A DNA stretch of 64,000 nt from Antitrichia curtipendula. Taxonomy: Eukaryota; Streptophyta; Bryopsida; Hypnales; Leucodontaceae. The DNA is taken from contig OX579638.1 in NCBI GenBank assembly GCA_951230915.1, positions 33,394,322-33,458,321 on the forward strand. Direction: 5' to 3'. The notes under the pieces were generated by a model, which made no database searches, had not been told where the DNA came from, and was given only the letters and a program-made list of their open reading frames with translations. Each line of letters opens with the position of its first letter. The stretch's first letter is position 1. This document shows, piece after piece, positions 13,954 through 25,528 of the stretch. The translations under genes were made by a program, and so were the position numbers.

Positions 13954-15827
13954 GTAGCAACCCATAATCAAGGTTGGTTGCAATTTCGATAACTTCAGGT
14001 ACATGCTATCGGAAATCCAAGTTATGAACTGACAGATTTTAAGCATATTTGAAGAAGACCTCGAAATTCAAGATCTACAAGAGTGCATGCAGTATGGGAT
14101 AATATAGATCAGTTCAAATCTATGAAGGTCAAGTTCCTGGATAAGACAAAATATCCCAATCCACCTGGCGAATTCAATCATCTAGTCATCTCTCTTTAGC
14201 TTCACTCAATATCATTCAAGTAACTCCCTTAAAGCAATGAAAATTGGTAGCATGTGAAGATCTCATTTCTGGAAAGTGTTTAGGTTTTAACCTTCTCATG
14301 GTTTGGGAAAGAGAATCATAGTGACTCTAAAAATTCATAACTAATGAAATATACTTCCAAATGAGTTCCATTTTCTCTTGGCATGAACAAAGATTTTCAA
14401 AATTAATCCTCATGATGTGTTCAAAAGTCAGACCTTATGCGTTCTTTAAGTCAACTTACCTCAGAATCACTCAGTTCAGTGAACTTCATGATCAAAGCTC
14501 AATAAAACCGTCAAAGCAGGAATACTGACCAGACCATAAATATAGCTGTCGACTGCGTGCTGCGTGAGCACCATGGCATCCAGTTGAATTTCTGCAGCAA
14601 AGTCAGCCATCTTGGCACCTTCCAATTGAAAGTCGAAGCAGACATACTCTGGTTGTTGTGGCAATATAATCGGACTCAGAATGCTCACACAAACATGTGA
14701 CTCAATGCAATAGATACAGAAGTTGATGAGAACTACTGATCAGGAGCATGTATTTAAGCTGCTTCTTGCAGCCAAGAACGTACGTCATGTGGGCTCAAAA
14801 GTTTGACTGGTTTTAGTTAACTTCTGGATAATGAGACGATTGGGATGGCTTTGGATTGCAGATTGAAAATGCGTGAAATGCGCAGTTAAGTCATGGCAGG
14901 TGCTGGAAGAAGGATAAGCTTTATCAGTCCGTCATAGGTATCTTGAAGAGAAATCTATGTTAAGATAGTCTGTTCTTAAAGCGACCATTTAAGAGCTGAT
15001 TGCCTTTTTGGGGAAAGCTAAACTCACTGAACTAATTTTCAGTAAATTTTTGTGGGAAGAAAAATGGAATTGCCATCTAAAGCAAGTCGTTTCATATTTT
15101 TTGGACCTTCGTGGAATTAGTTACAAAATTTTGAAGCTGAAACGAAGTGGTTACTAAATGTATATACCATGGAAAGAAAAATGTACTTGTATGTCATGAT
15201 TGCTTTTAGAGCGCGGGCACTTTTAGAGCATACTACTTTACTTAGGTAATTCCTTACAAGGTAGAAGTACTTATTTTTGACAACCCTTGTGATGGATTTA
15301 TAGGGTGACCTATTATTGACAACACTTGGATGTATTGTTCATTGAAAAAGATTCTCTATTTGTACATTAGACTCGTCCACTCATCTCTCTTCCCTCCTTG
15401 ATTGTGGAGAAGTGCCAAAGCTAATAGTAATAGGTGAGTCTATAAGACTAGAATGGGTCCAAATGAAAAATCCACATTTATATTGAAAAAAATAAGTTCA
15501 TTTTTTGCATTTTTCCTCCTCCTTATGGTTGTACACATTGACTTCACTTTCTCAACGGATTTCCCATATTATACAGGTTGAAATGCTTAAGCTAACAAAA
15601 ATGGGTACCTCTACTATATTATTTCATCATCCGGCAAGATATTAGAAATGTTTATTTGCAGGACAAGGTAGAGGATACTATTTATGTTGCTTGAGGTATT
15701 TGAACATAGGTTGAGTAAGGTATAGAAAACTATTTATGTTGTCTCAAGCATTTCTAAGATTTGTAGATGTGCAATTTGTGTGAGATGTATTCTGTAGTTA
15801 GCACCAAGAATTGTGAGGGAGCAAAAA
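13954..15827. other. Intergenic, one unassigned exon-like frame
   Basis: Mostly unremarkable. A minus-strand frame at 14,476-14,688 has balanced composition (for example GAKMADFAAEIQLDAMVL) and is followed on that strand by a donor-like GAG|GTAAGT near 14,460, but I cannot name it. The rest shows nothing. Confidence 0.3.
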
Positions 15828-16149
15828 CATTACAAAAAATATGAGGCCTCCGGAAGGCCGTTAAGCCTGGACCCCGTAGTGATACTATGGAGTTCTTTTT
15901 CAAAAAAAAAAATTCAGAAACTGAAATTCTGACGTGGTCGAAGTTCCACGCCAGCGCTGACGTCAGCGCCACATCAGCGTGACGTCACTTTTCAATTTTT
16001 TTTTCGGGAAAAAAAAAAAAAAAAAAAAGTTATTTTTTTTCAAAAAAAAAATATATATATATATATATATTTTTTTTTCCGTAATATCACCCGCGGGTCC
16101 CGAAAATCAGCACTCACGGCCTTGTTGAGGCCTCATATTTTTTGTAATG
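15828..16149. mobile_element. 322-bp MITE with 22-bp perfect inverted repeats
   Basis: Both ends read CATTACAAAAAATATGAGGC and then CT inward, perfectly inverted (15,828-15,849 and 16,128-16,149). The interior is GC-rich near the left end (a gacgtca-type short palindrome cluster at about 15,955-15,985), followed by long A/T runs and an (AT)n tract at about 16,051-16,070. I could not find a target duplication, so the superfamily is open. A phrase from its left end, CCTCCGGAAGG, recurs at 16,478 and may mark a remnant of a related copy. Confidence 0.75.
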
Positions 16150-16624
16150 GTTGTGCCTCGCGAAGTGTACCTAAGTTATAATCAACGGGAATGGAATTCA
16201 TTAGTAATTTTAGGTGATAATTTAAGGATTTTTTTCAGTAGGTGTATACTATAGTGTAGAATATCACAATGCAAATCAGGTTACCATTATATTAGGAAAT
16301 TAGAAAATCAACATACCATACAATCATGGGTCAAAAGTTCAAACTGCAATTAAGTGTTGAAATTTAAATTTAAAAAATTCAAATTAAAGCAAAACTAGAC
16401 TTTAAAAGCTTCATTTCATTAATTGGACTCAAATTCAAAAAAGACTATTTGATGGCCCATTAGAAAAAAAATCAAACCTCCGGAAGGTCGCTAGAAAGTA
16501 GCATGATAAGTCTATTAATAGTATAATAGGCAACTTGCCAAATGTTGCAAATTTGTATTGTCAACTTATGTGAATTTTGCGAAGGATGTCAAGACTTAAT
16601 AATGAAGGTGTAGCAAAGGTATGT
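16150..16624. other. Intergenic, nothing recognised
   Basis: AT-rich spacer up to the TTAA target site of the piggyBac-like element. Confidence 0.4.
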
Positions 16625-17010
16625 TTAACCCCTCAAAGCCCGGGAGGACCAAATGTGTCCAAGCTGAATCAAAAAGAAGCTCAGCATGTGCCAGGGAGGC
16701 AGGAACAGTAGTACTGCAATTAATGGAAAGGGTGGTTTGTTCGTCCGGATGATGCACGGCCACCTGCCAGCACACAACAATGTACTAGTTTCTTCTTTTA
16801 GGGCTTTGATTGAACAAATGTAAAAAACCGGACATGGCAGTTTGGCCTCGGGTTCCTAAAAATGACCGGCGTTATACGGTCTCCGACCGTTGGGCCTCGG
16901 ATGCGTCCGGCTCCGGCGCTCAGGTACTGCAGCCAGGCGCTCCACTTCAGGATCGTTGTCGCGCGCACTGGAGTTGTCGTTGTCCTCGTGAGGATTGTTG
17001 AGAGAAAGGA

Positions 17011-17580
17011 GTGGGGCTATGCGGTTTCACAATCATGTTTGCGATTGTGGGCTATTTTTGCGATACTTTCATGGGAGGGAGTTGGCACCCCACTTCTTTT
17101 GCTCACAACAGCCTACGAAAACTGCTGCACGTTAGGAAGATGTCAAGCGCGTTGCACAATGGCACCGCAACAATTGAAGAGGTACAAGAGATTCAATACA
17201 TTCTCTACAATTGGGCACTTACAGTAAGTGGGAGTGGCGACATTGCCCAGAGCGTGGTCAATTGCCTTCATGAGTGGTACCTATTTGACAAAGAGGCACC
17301 AAACTCTGATTCATGGCTGCATTATCCTTCTCCCAAGCAATGGAGGTATTTCTGTTATTCACACATTGCACGCTCTTTGGGATGGAAGGAGAGGATTGCT
17401 GAAGGTGCTACTGGGGGAATTCCACAACCTGTCTACACATTCATTCGCACAAAGCTTTGGCCAAATAGGGCACGAGACAATGAAGTCTTTGGCGAGGACG
17501 AGAGCAGCAGAGCGATTGCAACAAGAAGCTGCGGAGGAGCGCAGCAGAGCAGGGATCGTAGTGCCAGCACCGCGACCTAG
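17011..17580 (+). CDS. Upstream ORF of the piggyBac-like element, unknown function
   Basis: A 189-codon frame in a different register from the transposase, overlapping its start by about 100 bp. It looks like genuine protein rather than a shadow: mixed hydrophobic and aromatic content, with blocks such as YPSPKQWRYFCYSHIARSLG and PQPVYTFIRTKLWPN. The transposase register is low in character over the same bases. It could be a separate companion protein, or a 5' exon spliced or frameshifted into the transposase. I do not recognise a family. The start at 17,011 is the first ATG, and an in-frame upstream exon cannot be excluded. Confidence 0.55.
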   Translation: MGLCGFTIMFAIVGYFCDTFMGGSWHPTSFAHNSLRKLLHVRKMSSALHNGTATIEEVQEIQYILYNWALTVSGSGDIAQSVVNCLHEWYLFDKEAPNSDSWLHYPSPKQWRYFCYSHIARSLGWKERIAEGATGGIPQPVYTFIRTKLWPNRARDNEVFGEDESSRAIATRSCGGAQQSRDRSASTAT

Positions 17581-20500
17581 AAAACCTAGGGTTCAGACTA
17601 GGGGTGGTCGACTTAGCGGATCGAGAGGGAAGACGAGGAGATCCAGTGATACAGGCTGCGCCAACGCACTTGAATTCGGGGAGGGCAGCGGCCAATTCGC
17701 ACGAATTGCAGGTGACGAGCAAATTTCGCGGAATGCCCAATCCCGTGGTGGAGGGAGGAGAGCATCCGGAGGGCAAGGGCGCGGGGCTTGCATTGCAACA
17801 AGAGGAAGACGGCAACAGCAAGGGTGTAATGCCATCGGGTCTGATCCTCCTTCCCAAGGGTGGATTCCTTCCGCAATCACACCGAATTTGGGGTCGCCAC
17901 CAACATTGCGACCAAGGCTGGCTGCCAATATTATTCAATCCACAGACAATTTGTCGCCTCCATCTCGGGGGCCAGCACCTCGTCGTGCACGGGTCGGTCC
18001 GGGACCCCGTTCAAAGAAGAAGCAAGATGTACGAGATCATGCCACTGAACCTCCACAAGCCATGCAAGGTGCATCACCGATGTTGCAGACATCGCCATTG
18101 GGAGACGGTGCAGGGGCACATCCACAACCATTGTTGCGAGACAAAGAGCCCAGGCGTTTGGGGAATTTGCAAACTGCTTTTGATAAAGCAGCTCTTGTTG
18201 CAGATTGGGTGGCTGATCTTCCAGGAGTCAACAACCCAGTAGGACCGCAATTACATGGCATTCACACTACCAATGCCGGCTTTGTTCCACTTGCCACTAA
18301 TCTCCTGCAATCGACCACAATTCCGGAGGACACATTGCCGTGTCAGGTGAATGGCCCTAATAATCAACAAGGCACCATGTTATCGGACGAGGTGTGGGTT
18401 CGGTTGACAACTCTAGGGTACGCACCGTCACAATGGGGAGGACTTGATGCATTTTCTGGAGAGCCACAGCTTGCGGTATGGGAAGCAGATGTTCAGTACT
18501 TCGGAGTTCAGTTCGGAGGTGCTGTCGGTTACCATTTGGTGCGTGTAACTGACTGCCTCTGCTTGGATTGGAGAAGGTGGCCAATTGGGCATGCCGAGGC
18601 CCTGCCACCACATCCCAATGGGCACATGGATTCAGCCCCACATACTGGGAGTAGTGTACCCGTCCATGGTGAAGTACGGTCTCCAGCAACTCCAGAATCG
18701 ATTTGTCAAGGTGACATGCTGCCAGATGTTGAGGGCAGTCCAGCACGCACACCACCAAGAGCAGGTCGGAGTGCAATGACTGCCATAGATTGCTCGGAGT
18801 ATGAACAACTAAACCACTATGAGGGGTGGACATCAGATTCGCAAGACGCGTCGTGGATGGCGGAGTATCGTGACTTTACAGGTAATTCGTCTGACGATAA
18901 TAATTCTGATTGGGAAATTCTAAGTATGATTGACGAGCCTATGGACCACAAGTTAGATCTTGACCCTGTGGCATATGAAGAGTTCAGCCACTTGGATCAG
19001 GATTTTCAAGTTGCTTTAGAGAGAACTCGGCTTCAATATAGGGACACAGAGTGGGGGCAGGATACTAGTGTCCTCCTCGGGAATCCTGCAGCGTTCACAG
19101 GTCCTTGTCCCGGGCCTACCCAGCGCTTCACTCGGAACCGAAGGTCGCCGTTGTATTTCTTTGACTTGTGGTGGGACCCCAGTACACTTGCAGTCATTGT
19201 TACACAAACAAACCTTTATGCTCGGCAGCCGTGCGTGGCTGTCAATGACCACAGGAGGCGAGGAAAACCACCGGGGCTGAATGGTGGCCCCAAGTGGCGA
19301 GATACCAATATTCAAGAATTGCGTGCATTTTTAGGGATCGTTATCTTCATAGGCATGAAGTTGTCTCCTTCCATACGCCATTATTGGAAGCAAGATCCGT
19401 TTTGGAAGTGCGGACTAATCCCCCATGTCATGAGCAGAGATAGATTTGAGTGCCTTTTCCGTTGCCTACACTGTGTAGACAATTCCAACTTGTGTCAAGA
19501 CAAGGAGAATGACCAGTACGACAAAATTGGGAAAGTAAGGTGGGTGGTGGACCACTTCGTGAAGCGCTCACAAGAATTATTCAATTGTGAAAAATTCCTC
19601 ACATGCGACGAAATTATGATTGCTTATCGTGGCCGATTTTCTCCCATTCGGCAGTATATACCAGCAAAACCGACTAAGTATGGCATCAAAGTGTGGGCAG
19701 CAGTTTCAAATCCCAGCACATACATTTACAACATTATTCCCTACTTGGGGAAGGTTGGAGGGCAGGTGGAAGTGTCCCAGGGTGAAAAAGTTGTGCACCG
19801 GCTAACAAGTGGTTTGGGACATCGGTCGCACACCGTGGTTTGCGACAATTTTTTTACTTCGCCCCAACTATTCCATGGTCTCTTGCAGCGTGGTATCTTT
19901 GCCACGGGGACAGTAAAAGGTACTCGGGTTGGATTCCCCACATGCCTCCAGGGAATGAAGAGAGGGCAGCATCCAAGGGCAACACTATTTTGGCAAATGC
20001 ACAAGTCTCAAACAATGGCAGCGACGACTTGGATAGACTCGAAGCCAGTTTCATTTCTCAGCACGAGTGCTAATCCCCTTGGCGAAGCAAGTGCATTTCG
20101 ATGGCTACAAGGTATTCGGCAGGAGATCTCAACGACTCCACAACAGGCTGAATATCAACAGTACATGAAAGGTGTTGACCTAGTCGACCAAATGAGGAGG
20201 GATTATACTGTGCAATTTCACTCTCGAAAATGGTGGCACAAGCTCTTCTACTTCATCTTGGATTCATCGCTTCAAAATGCTTGGGTGCTGTACCAGGACG
20301 ACAGGGTGCATTGGAGGGAGAAGGTAGTTGGAGGTCGACTGGGATTTTACTTGAGCGTTGCAAAGTCCCTGATTGAGCCAGCACTCACCCCACCACGGAC
20401 TTGCACCCCCCATAACATCCACCCAGACGCCATTCACTATACGGTGAAGCACCCCAGTGGTTTGAGAAAGCACTGTCGTATTTGCAAGAAGAAGCAAAGG

Positions 20501-20599
20501 CGCGTTTGTAAAGCCTGCCAATGGCTGCCATGTTGTGACGAGCCGTGCTTTGGCAAGCTTCATAGCCAGAAAAAGTGGGCATTGCGTTTGTCACAGTGA
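17480..20599 (+). CDS. piggyBac-like transposase
   Basis: Cut-and-paste transposase, about 1,039 residues from the ATG at 17,480 (the frame is open from 17,228). The first 500-odd residues are a long basic, Pro/Gly/Gln-rich, probably disordered region. That makes it much longer than the roughly 600-residue insect enzyme. The DDE domain follows, with catalytic Asp710 (LTCDEIMIAYRGRF), Asp789 (VVCDNFFTS) and Asp900 (KGVDLVDQM), the spacing and context of the piggyBac DDD triad. The C-terminus carries a Cys-rich zinc finger (HCRICKKKQ … CKACQWLPCCDEPCF … H), as in piggyBac proteins. No frameshift or stop is present, so the protein looks intact. The start codon is a guess, since the upstream ORF may be joined to it. 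Confidence 0.92.
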   Translation: MKSLARTRAAERLQQEAAEERSRAGIVVPAPRPRKPRVQTRGGRLSGSRGKTRRSSDTGCANALEFGEGSGQFARIAGDEQISRNAQSRGGGRRASGGQGRGACIATRGRRQQQGCNAIGSDPPSQGWIPSAITPNLGSPPTLRPRLAANIIQSTDNLSPPSRGPAPRRARVGPGPRSKKKQDVRDHATEPPQAMQGASPMLQTSPLGDGAGAHPQPLLRDKEPRRLGNLQTAFDKAALVADWVADLPGVNNPVGPQLHGIHTTNAGFVPLATNLLQSTTIPEDTLPCQVNGPNNQQGTMLSDEVWVRLTTLGYAPSQWGGLDAFSGEPQLAVWEADVQYFGVQFGGAVGYHLVRVTDCLCLDWRRWPIGHAEALPPHPNGHMDSAPHTGSSVPVHGEVRSPATPESICQGDMLPDVEGSPARTPPRAGRSAMTAIDCSEYEQLNHYEGWTSDSQDASWMAEYRDFTGNSSDDNNSDWEILSMIDEPMDHKLDLDPVAYEEFSHLDQDFQVALERTRLQYRDTEWGQDTSVLLGNPAAFTGPCPGPTQRFTRNRRSPLYFFDLWWDPSTLAVIVTQTNLYARQPCVAVNDHRRRGKPPGLNGGPKWRDTNIQELRAFLGIVIFIGMKLSPSIRHYWKQDPFWKCGLIPHVMSRDRFECLFRCLHCVDNSNLCQDKENDQYDKIGKVRWVVDHFVKRSQELFNCEKFLTCDEIMIAYRGRFSPIRQYIPAKPTKYGIKVWAAVSNPSTYIYNIIPYLGKVGGQVEVSQGEKVVHRLTSGLGHRSHTVVCDNFFTSPQLFHGLLQRGIFATGTVKGTRVGFPTCLQGMKRGQHPRATLFWQMHKSQTMAATTWIDSKPVSFLSTSANPLGEASAFRWLQGIRQEISTTPQQAEYQQYMKGVDLVDQMRRDYTVQFHSRKWWHKLFYFILDSSLQNAWVLYQDDRVHWREKVVGGRLGFYLSVAKSLIEPALTPPRTCTPHNIHPDAIHYTVKHPSGLRKHCRICKKKQRRVCKACQWLPCCDEPCFGKLHSQKKWALRLSQ

Positions 20600-21925
20600 C
20601 CTAACTGGCAGTGGTTGGTCGTTTTCTTGTGTAGACTGGTTGTTGCGGACGTGCTCAACATCTCCGGGGTCTACCTCTCGGAGTGGACACGGCGTTTGTT
20701 CGGGAAGGCGATTACGCAAGCGCAAGTAGCCCAGCAGGTTACATAGAGTGGCAAGTTGAATCGCGGAACCCCCTCCTCGCCGTCGCAGCTTCTTCATGCG
20801 ATGCACGGCTTTGCATTGGAAGTTCAGTTTTTGCTTCATACTACTTTGGTTCTTTTTTGTACTCGTGCAGGCTATAGGCGTTAGTTCTGTTGATATGCTC
20901 GATTGTTTTCCCTTATCTGTAGACCTAGCGCAAAATTGTCTGACTTGTTTACGGCATTCAGGATTTAGTGTTCTCTGGGGTCCTTTAGACGTAGAGAAAG
21001 GCAGTGCACTCCTGACAAATTTTGTCTAGAACGTGGGAGCTTCAGTGTACTGCTGTAATTTTGGACAGGTGCCCAATTTCCGATGTGTTGGGAAACCTCC
21101 GGAGATGGACAATTTCATGACTTTTTCAGTGCAATCTTGTTTTACAATGTTTGTTGCTTATGAGATCTGATCTAGACATCGCGTGCTGGACTTCCTTGAC
21201 GATTGCACTGCTAAAGGATGTGACTCTCTGTCTTCTCTCGGGGGGTTTGCAGCTAACCTGGACTTTGTCAGGCTCGAACAAGTCGATGTGCATTCTCCTA
21301 GAGTTGATGACGCAGCGGAAGGTAAGAGTTTGATTATTGCTCCCGAGATATTGATATGGGTGCTTTCTTCCAGTCAGGTTCTTCAAGAGAAGCCTGCGTG
21401 TCTTCATGGTTGTCGTGCTCTGCTTTTCTGAACGCAATGTGTACCTTGCAATACTTCCAGTGACACAGGCTGCACGCGCTTCACGTAGACTGGTTGTGCC
21501 GGTCATGGCGGGTAGCCCAGCAGGTCACCACCGGTAGTCAGCCTCTGAGGAGCTCCGTCATTTGCTCATTGCAAGGCATGCCACCATGAATTCAGTGGTC
21601 CATTGATCAAAAAAATTTGAGAGATGGTAGATAACTTGTTTGTGCAACCGCCCCCAAAATTTTGTCTTATTCCGTCTCCTCTAGCACATGCCACAGATTC
21701 CAAAGCTTCATGAAAAGCAGCTTACACTGAGCATTCCACTTTGATCGTGGCCAAATACTTGAAGATCAAACTGTTGTAGATCCAATCAGAGCAGAAAATT
21801 GGGTTCCGCTCCAAAGCAATCACCAATCCATACGGTTACACTCCCCCAATTCCACAGCGAACTCACACTGCAACTAAATTTCTAGCTGGACCCCGTTCAG
21901 AGAAGCTGGCAGTGCGCCGGACCTT
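20600..21925. other. 3' region of the piggyBac-like element
   Basis: Inside the element, after the transposase stop. Short frames on both strands (for example 21,183-21,431) lack motifs. It probably holds the 3' UTR and sub-terminal transposase-binding sequence. Confidence 0.4.
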
Positions 21926-21957
21926 GGGCTTTGAGGGGTTAATAATCACCCGCATCA

Positions 21958-22868
21958 GAGTACAAGGTGATTATTTGGCAAATGAAACAATTAAGCAAAA
22001 TGAAGTGGGTTTTGAAGCTAGTTGCCAAAAGAATTAGAAAACTCTAATGTTTTCTAGTTAGCTTTAAAATCCACTTAGTTTAATGGGATTGAAGTTGAAG
22101 TTATTTATACAAGTGGGGTAGTAGTAGGTAAAACAATCTATGTGGGATATGTAAAACAAAATTAATAGGAGCACAACCACTCATAGTTAAGGCAAAAATA
22201 GAAATTGTGTTCAATGTAGAGTTTCAGACCTCATTTAGGCATAGTAGAATGATTTTTTTTCAAAAAAATTTGAACTAATAAAGTTGGAAATCAAGATATT
22301 TTTCATCTTCTAAAATCCGTTTGAGGTTTAGAGCCTCTAATAAAAAGTTATGGACAAAATTTAGAGAGGGTGACTGAAAATGTCAAAGAAATGTTCCTTC
22401 CACCCCTTTTAGAATTTTGTCCATAACTTTCTATTGAGGCTCTAAACCTCAAATGTATTTTTGTAGATGAAAACTAGCTTGATTTTGTAACTTTTTTTAG
22501 TTCAAAGTTTTTTGAAAAAATCATTGTATTATGCCTACATGAGGTCTGAAATTCTACTTTGAGCACACAATTCCCATGTTTTGACAATGGGCGCTCAAGC
22601 TCTCATCTTCAAATTATCCCATGCCCTTTGTGGATTTATGGTAGACAATTGATTTCTCTATAAAATCAACCTCTTCATCCTTCATTCTTACTGAAAGTCA
22701 ATGAATTAAGTCATTCATCAAAATCATTTCTTGATGATAGATGGTCATTGGACTATTTTGGACATTTGTTTTTTTTGTTTTACAACTTAGTTAGAATATA
22801 GGATGTCCAATAATTAGTGCTAAAGTGATTAGAGTACCTTAACCTTGATTATTTAACACCTTGTACTT
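21958..22868. mobile_element. Foldback (hairpin) element B, relative of element A
   Basis: The ends are GAGTACAAGGTG (left) and, inverted, AAGTACAAGGTG (right). The interior follows element A closely (…tgtgggatatgtaaa…, …cagacctcattt…ggcatag…, and the paired AAAAAGTTATGGACAAAATT arms around 22,340-22,430). It lacks the 221-bp MITE found in A and so provides its empty site. No ORF. The superfamily is unassigned. Confidence 0.55.
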
Positions 22869-23563
22869 GGATTTTGAGCCACTAATAAGCATCCAACATT
22901 GTAAGATTAGGTAAGCGGCTACAGAGGAAAAATTAATCTTTAAGCAAAATTAAATGTAATCGTGGGGGTCCTTTCAGGGTTGTAGAGCGGCCCTCCAAAT
23001 GCCTGAGTTTTTTTCTAATGAAAATTTCAATTACTCGATTGAGAAAGTGTTGATAAAATAAAATCAAATAATTACCCCCACCCCCCATCATATCTATATC
23101 ATTGATTCATGTATAGCATACTTTTTTTTTCTTCCATTGATATATCATGTGATTTTTCTTGATTGAACTTACTCAATGAAACATCCCTACTAGACAATGG
23201 ACAATAGGAAATTTGAGAATTTTGAACATATCGTTAAAAAAAAAAAATTTGATTGAAGGTGTGGAATTAAAAAATTTCATCAACTAAGTGTCCAAAGCAA
23301 AAGTCATGATGTCCAAATTTTTTGGAGTAGCTTGTGCTAAAACTCTCTTTTACTTTTGAAATTTGGTGTGTATGTAAGTAATATTAGTCTTGATACTCAT
23401 ATGTGCCTTCAAAACAAAACAAAACAAATCTCAATTTTGCAATCAAACGCATAAACATTGTGAACAACAAATGAAATAATTGAATGATATTTTTCCATGA
23501 TGAAAATGCAACAAATTTTGTGACAATAGTTGTAGTTGTAATAGGAGTCATGACACTACATGC
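22869..23563. other. Intergenic, nothing recognised
   Basis: AT-rich spacer between two mobile elements, with no ORF or RNA gene that I can support. Confidence 0.4.
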
Positions 23564-23566
23564 TTA

Positions 23567-25525
23567 GGGCCGGTTTATACACGCTCTGGGGCCGGATGGA
23601 TTGCCGGCCCGATTTGCCATCAATCTGGCCTTCAATCTAGCCCCAATTCACCACTCTGGCCCTAAATAATGTAAAGTGGTGAGGCTGGATTCTAAGGCTG
23701 GATTGGCAATTAATGTGCTCTTGGATTTTCTTAATGTTCAAATAAAAGAATATAAAATATGAATATATCCTTTTTCTTCTTATTTTTTCTATTTCAAAAG
23801 AACAAAAGAAAGTTTTTTTTAGTTTTTAGTTATTTGTTCTTGTTATTTGTTCAATTTCAAATATAAAAAAGATAATTTAAAGATTTTTTTAAAACCTTTT
23901 TTTTTTATTCCTACTTTATCTATTTCAAAAATAGAAGAGAGATTTTTTAATATTTTAAAATCTTTTTGTTTTCTTTCCTATTTTCTATTGGAAATTTAAA
24001 ATAAATAAATTTATTTGAACCTTTTCTTTTCTCTTCTTATTTTTGTATTCCGAAAGAAAGAATTAAAAACAAAAACAAAACTTGGAGCTTTTCCTTTCTT
24101 TGTCTATTTTTTTTATTTAATTTTTAATTTTTTTAAAATCATATCTAAATGAAAGTAGACTTCATTTATTAGAATATAAGTTTTTGATTATTTATGTAGT
24201 CAATGTACATTAAGTCACATTCCCTATTTTCCTACTTTTGCAACATGGTGACTATACAAATACAAAATGTTTTAAACTAAATATGCTTGCTTAAGACAAA
24301 ATGAGTGTTTTGCCTTGTTACAATTGGCAAAAAAATTCAGATTTTTTTCCATACAAACATAACAGTGAGAAATGAAGAGAGCAATTGAAATTTTTTTTAC
24401 ATGTACGAATTTCTTATAAATTTTTGAAGTGTATTGTCCAATTGGCTTAAAAGAGTCTATATACTATCCCCAAACCAACAAAAAGTCAGTGTATGCTTGA
24501 TGGCTATCCTACTACCTAAAGCAATTACAATATTTCATAATAGGATCACAACATAAAGGAATAAAAAAATCACTTACTTTGATGAATTGATACTTAAAAG
24601 GTAGAAGTTTCTAAAACAATCACTAATAGCTCCATCACCATCACGCAATGACAATGACCCAAGGCATTGATTTTGGCCACTAACCAACCTAATGAAGTCC
24701 TAATCTCATTTATTGAATTTTTTTTGTCATGGATTGATGTAAAATTCTAATGGGTCATTTCTTAGGTGCATGTCATAGGTGGTTTGCCTATCATAGACAA
24801 ATTTACCTTAGTATCACTCAAGGTGTGAAGCATGTGGATTTTAATTATAGAATATTTTAGTGGAAAATAGAAAAATAGTTTTTTTCTATTTTTTTTTCTT
24901 GAAGCTTTTTTCTTATGTTGAATTTTTTTTAATGTAATTAGTTTTTTAATTTTTTAATTTGATTTAAAATTTTAGAAATTTTCATTATAATTATCTCCAA
25001 TGGCTCTATTTACATATGGCTAGTCATTGGCCTTCACTGCAAATCTGTAATGCAATAAATGGAAAACAATTATTAATTACTAATTAGCAGAAAAATTAGT
25101 GACAGAACATAGATCTCCAGTGTAACAGAACAAGTGGGACCAAAATTCTCTTGTTTCACTTCTTATCTAGTTTGTTTGTAAAATCAAAGAGTTTGTAAAT
25201 AAAATAAAAAATAATTTTTTTTTCATCAATGGTGGAGATTTGTACAATCTAAAGAAGGAGCCCAATCCAACCCCAATCCAGCCCCAATCCGGCCCTAGAT
25301 GGGAAATCGGGCCACCCAAAACCTCGTCCCGATTGCTCCTTTGGGTCTGGATGGTTTGGCACCAAAACTACACCACTTAAGGCAACATGTAGGATGAGTG
25401 GTGGTTTCAATCTGGCCCTAGTATAAAGCCCTTGGTCCGGATTTGGAGAAATTGAGCCATCCTATTGGTTCAAACTTGGAGAGTTCCGACTAGCGTTCAA
25501 TCCGGCCGCAAATATAAACCAAGCC
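23567..25525. mobile_element. Harbinger-like non-autonomous element
   Basis: 1,959 bp flanked by TTA (23,564-23,566 and 25,526-25,528). The imperfect inverted ends are GGGCCGGTTTATACACGC and, at the right, GGCTTGGTTTATATTTGC. Sub-terminal sequence at both ends is rich in GGCC-containing phrases (ccggccc, tctggccc, ccagcccc, ccggccct). The interior is very AT-rich and has no ORF. A three-base TTA duplication with GG-starting ends fits PIF/Harbinger (Tourist-type) elements. The match between the ends is only moderate. Confidence 0.5.
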
Positions 25526-25528
25526 TTA

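Larger units (their letters stand above)
16629..21938 (+). mobile_element. Complete piggyBac-like DNA transposon
   Basis: 5,310 bp flanked by TTAA (16,625-16,628 and 21,939-21,942) with perfect 13-bp terminal inverted repeats CCCCTCAAAGCCC. Inside are an upstream ORF (17,011-17,580) and an uninterrupted DDD transposase (to 20,599), then about 1.3 kb of 3' sequence without a convincing gene. TTAA target, CCC-starting ends and transposase all agree. Intact ends plus an unbroken transposase suggest recent activity. It lies between the inverted PCNA genes and 19 bp from foldback element B. Confidence 0.93.

Noticed and set aside
17441..17938. 165-codon minus-strand frame in the piggyBac-like element
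   Set aside because: Antisense shadow of the basic, GC-rich N-terminal part of the transposase.
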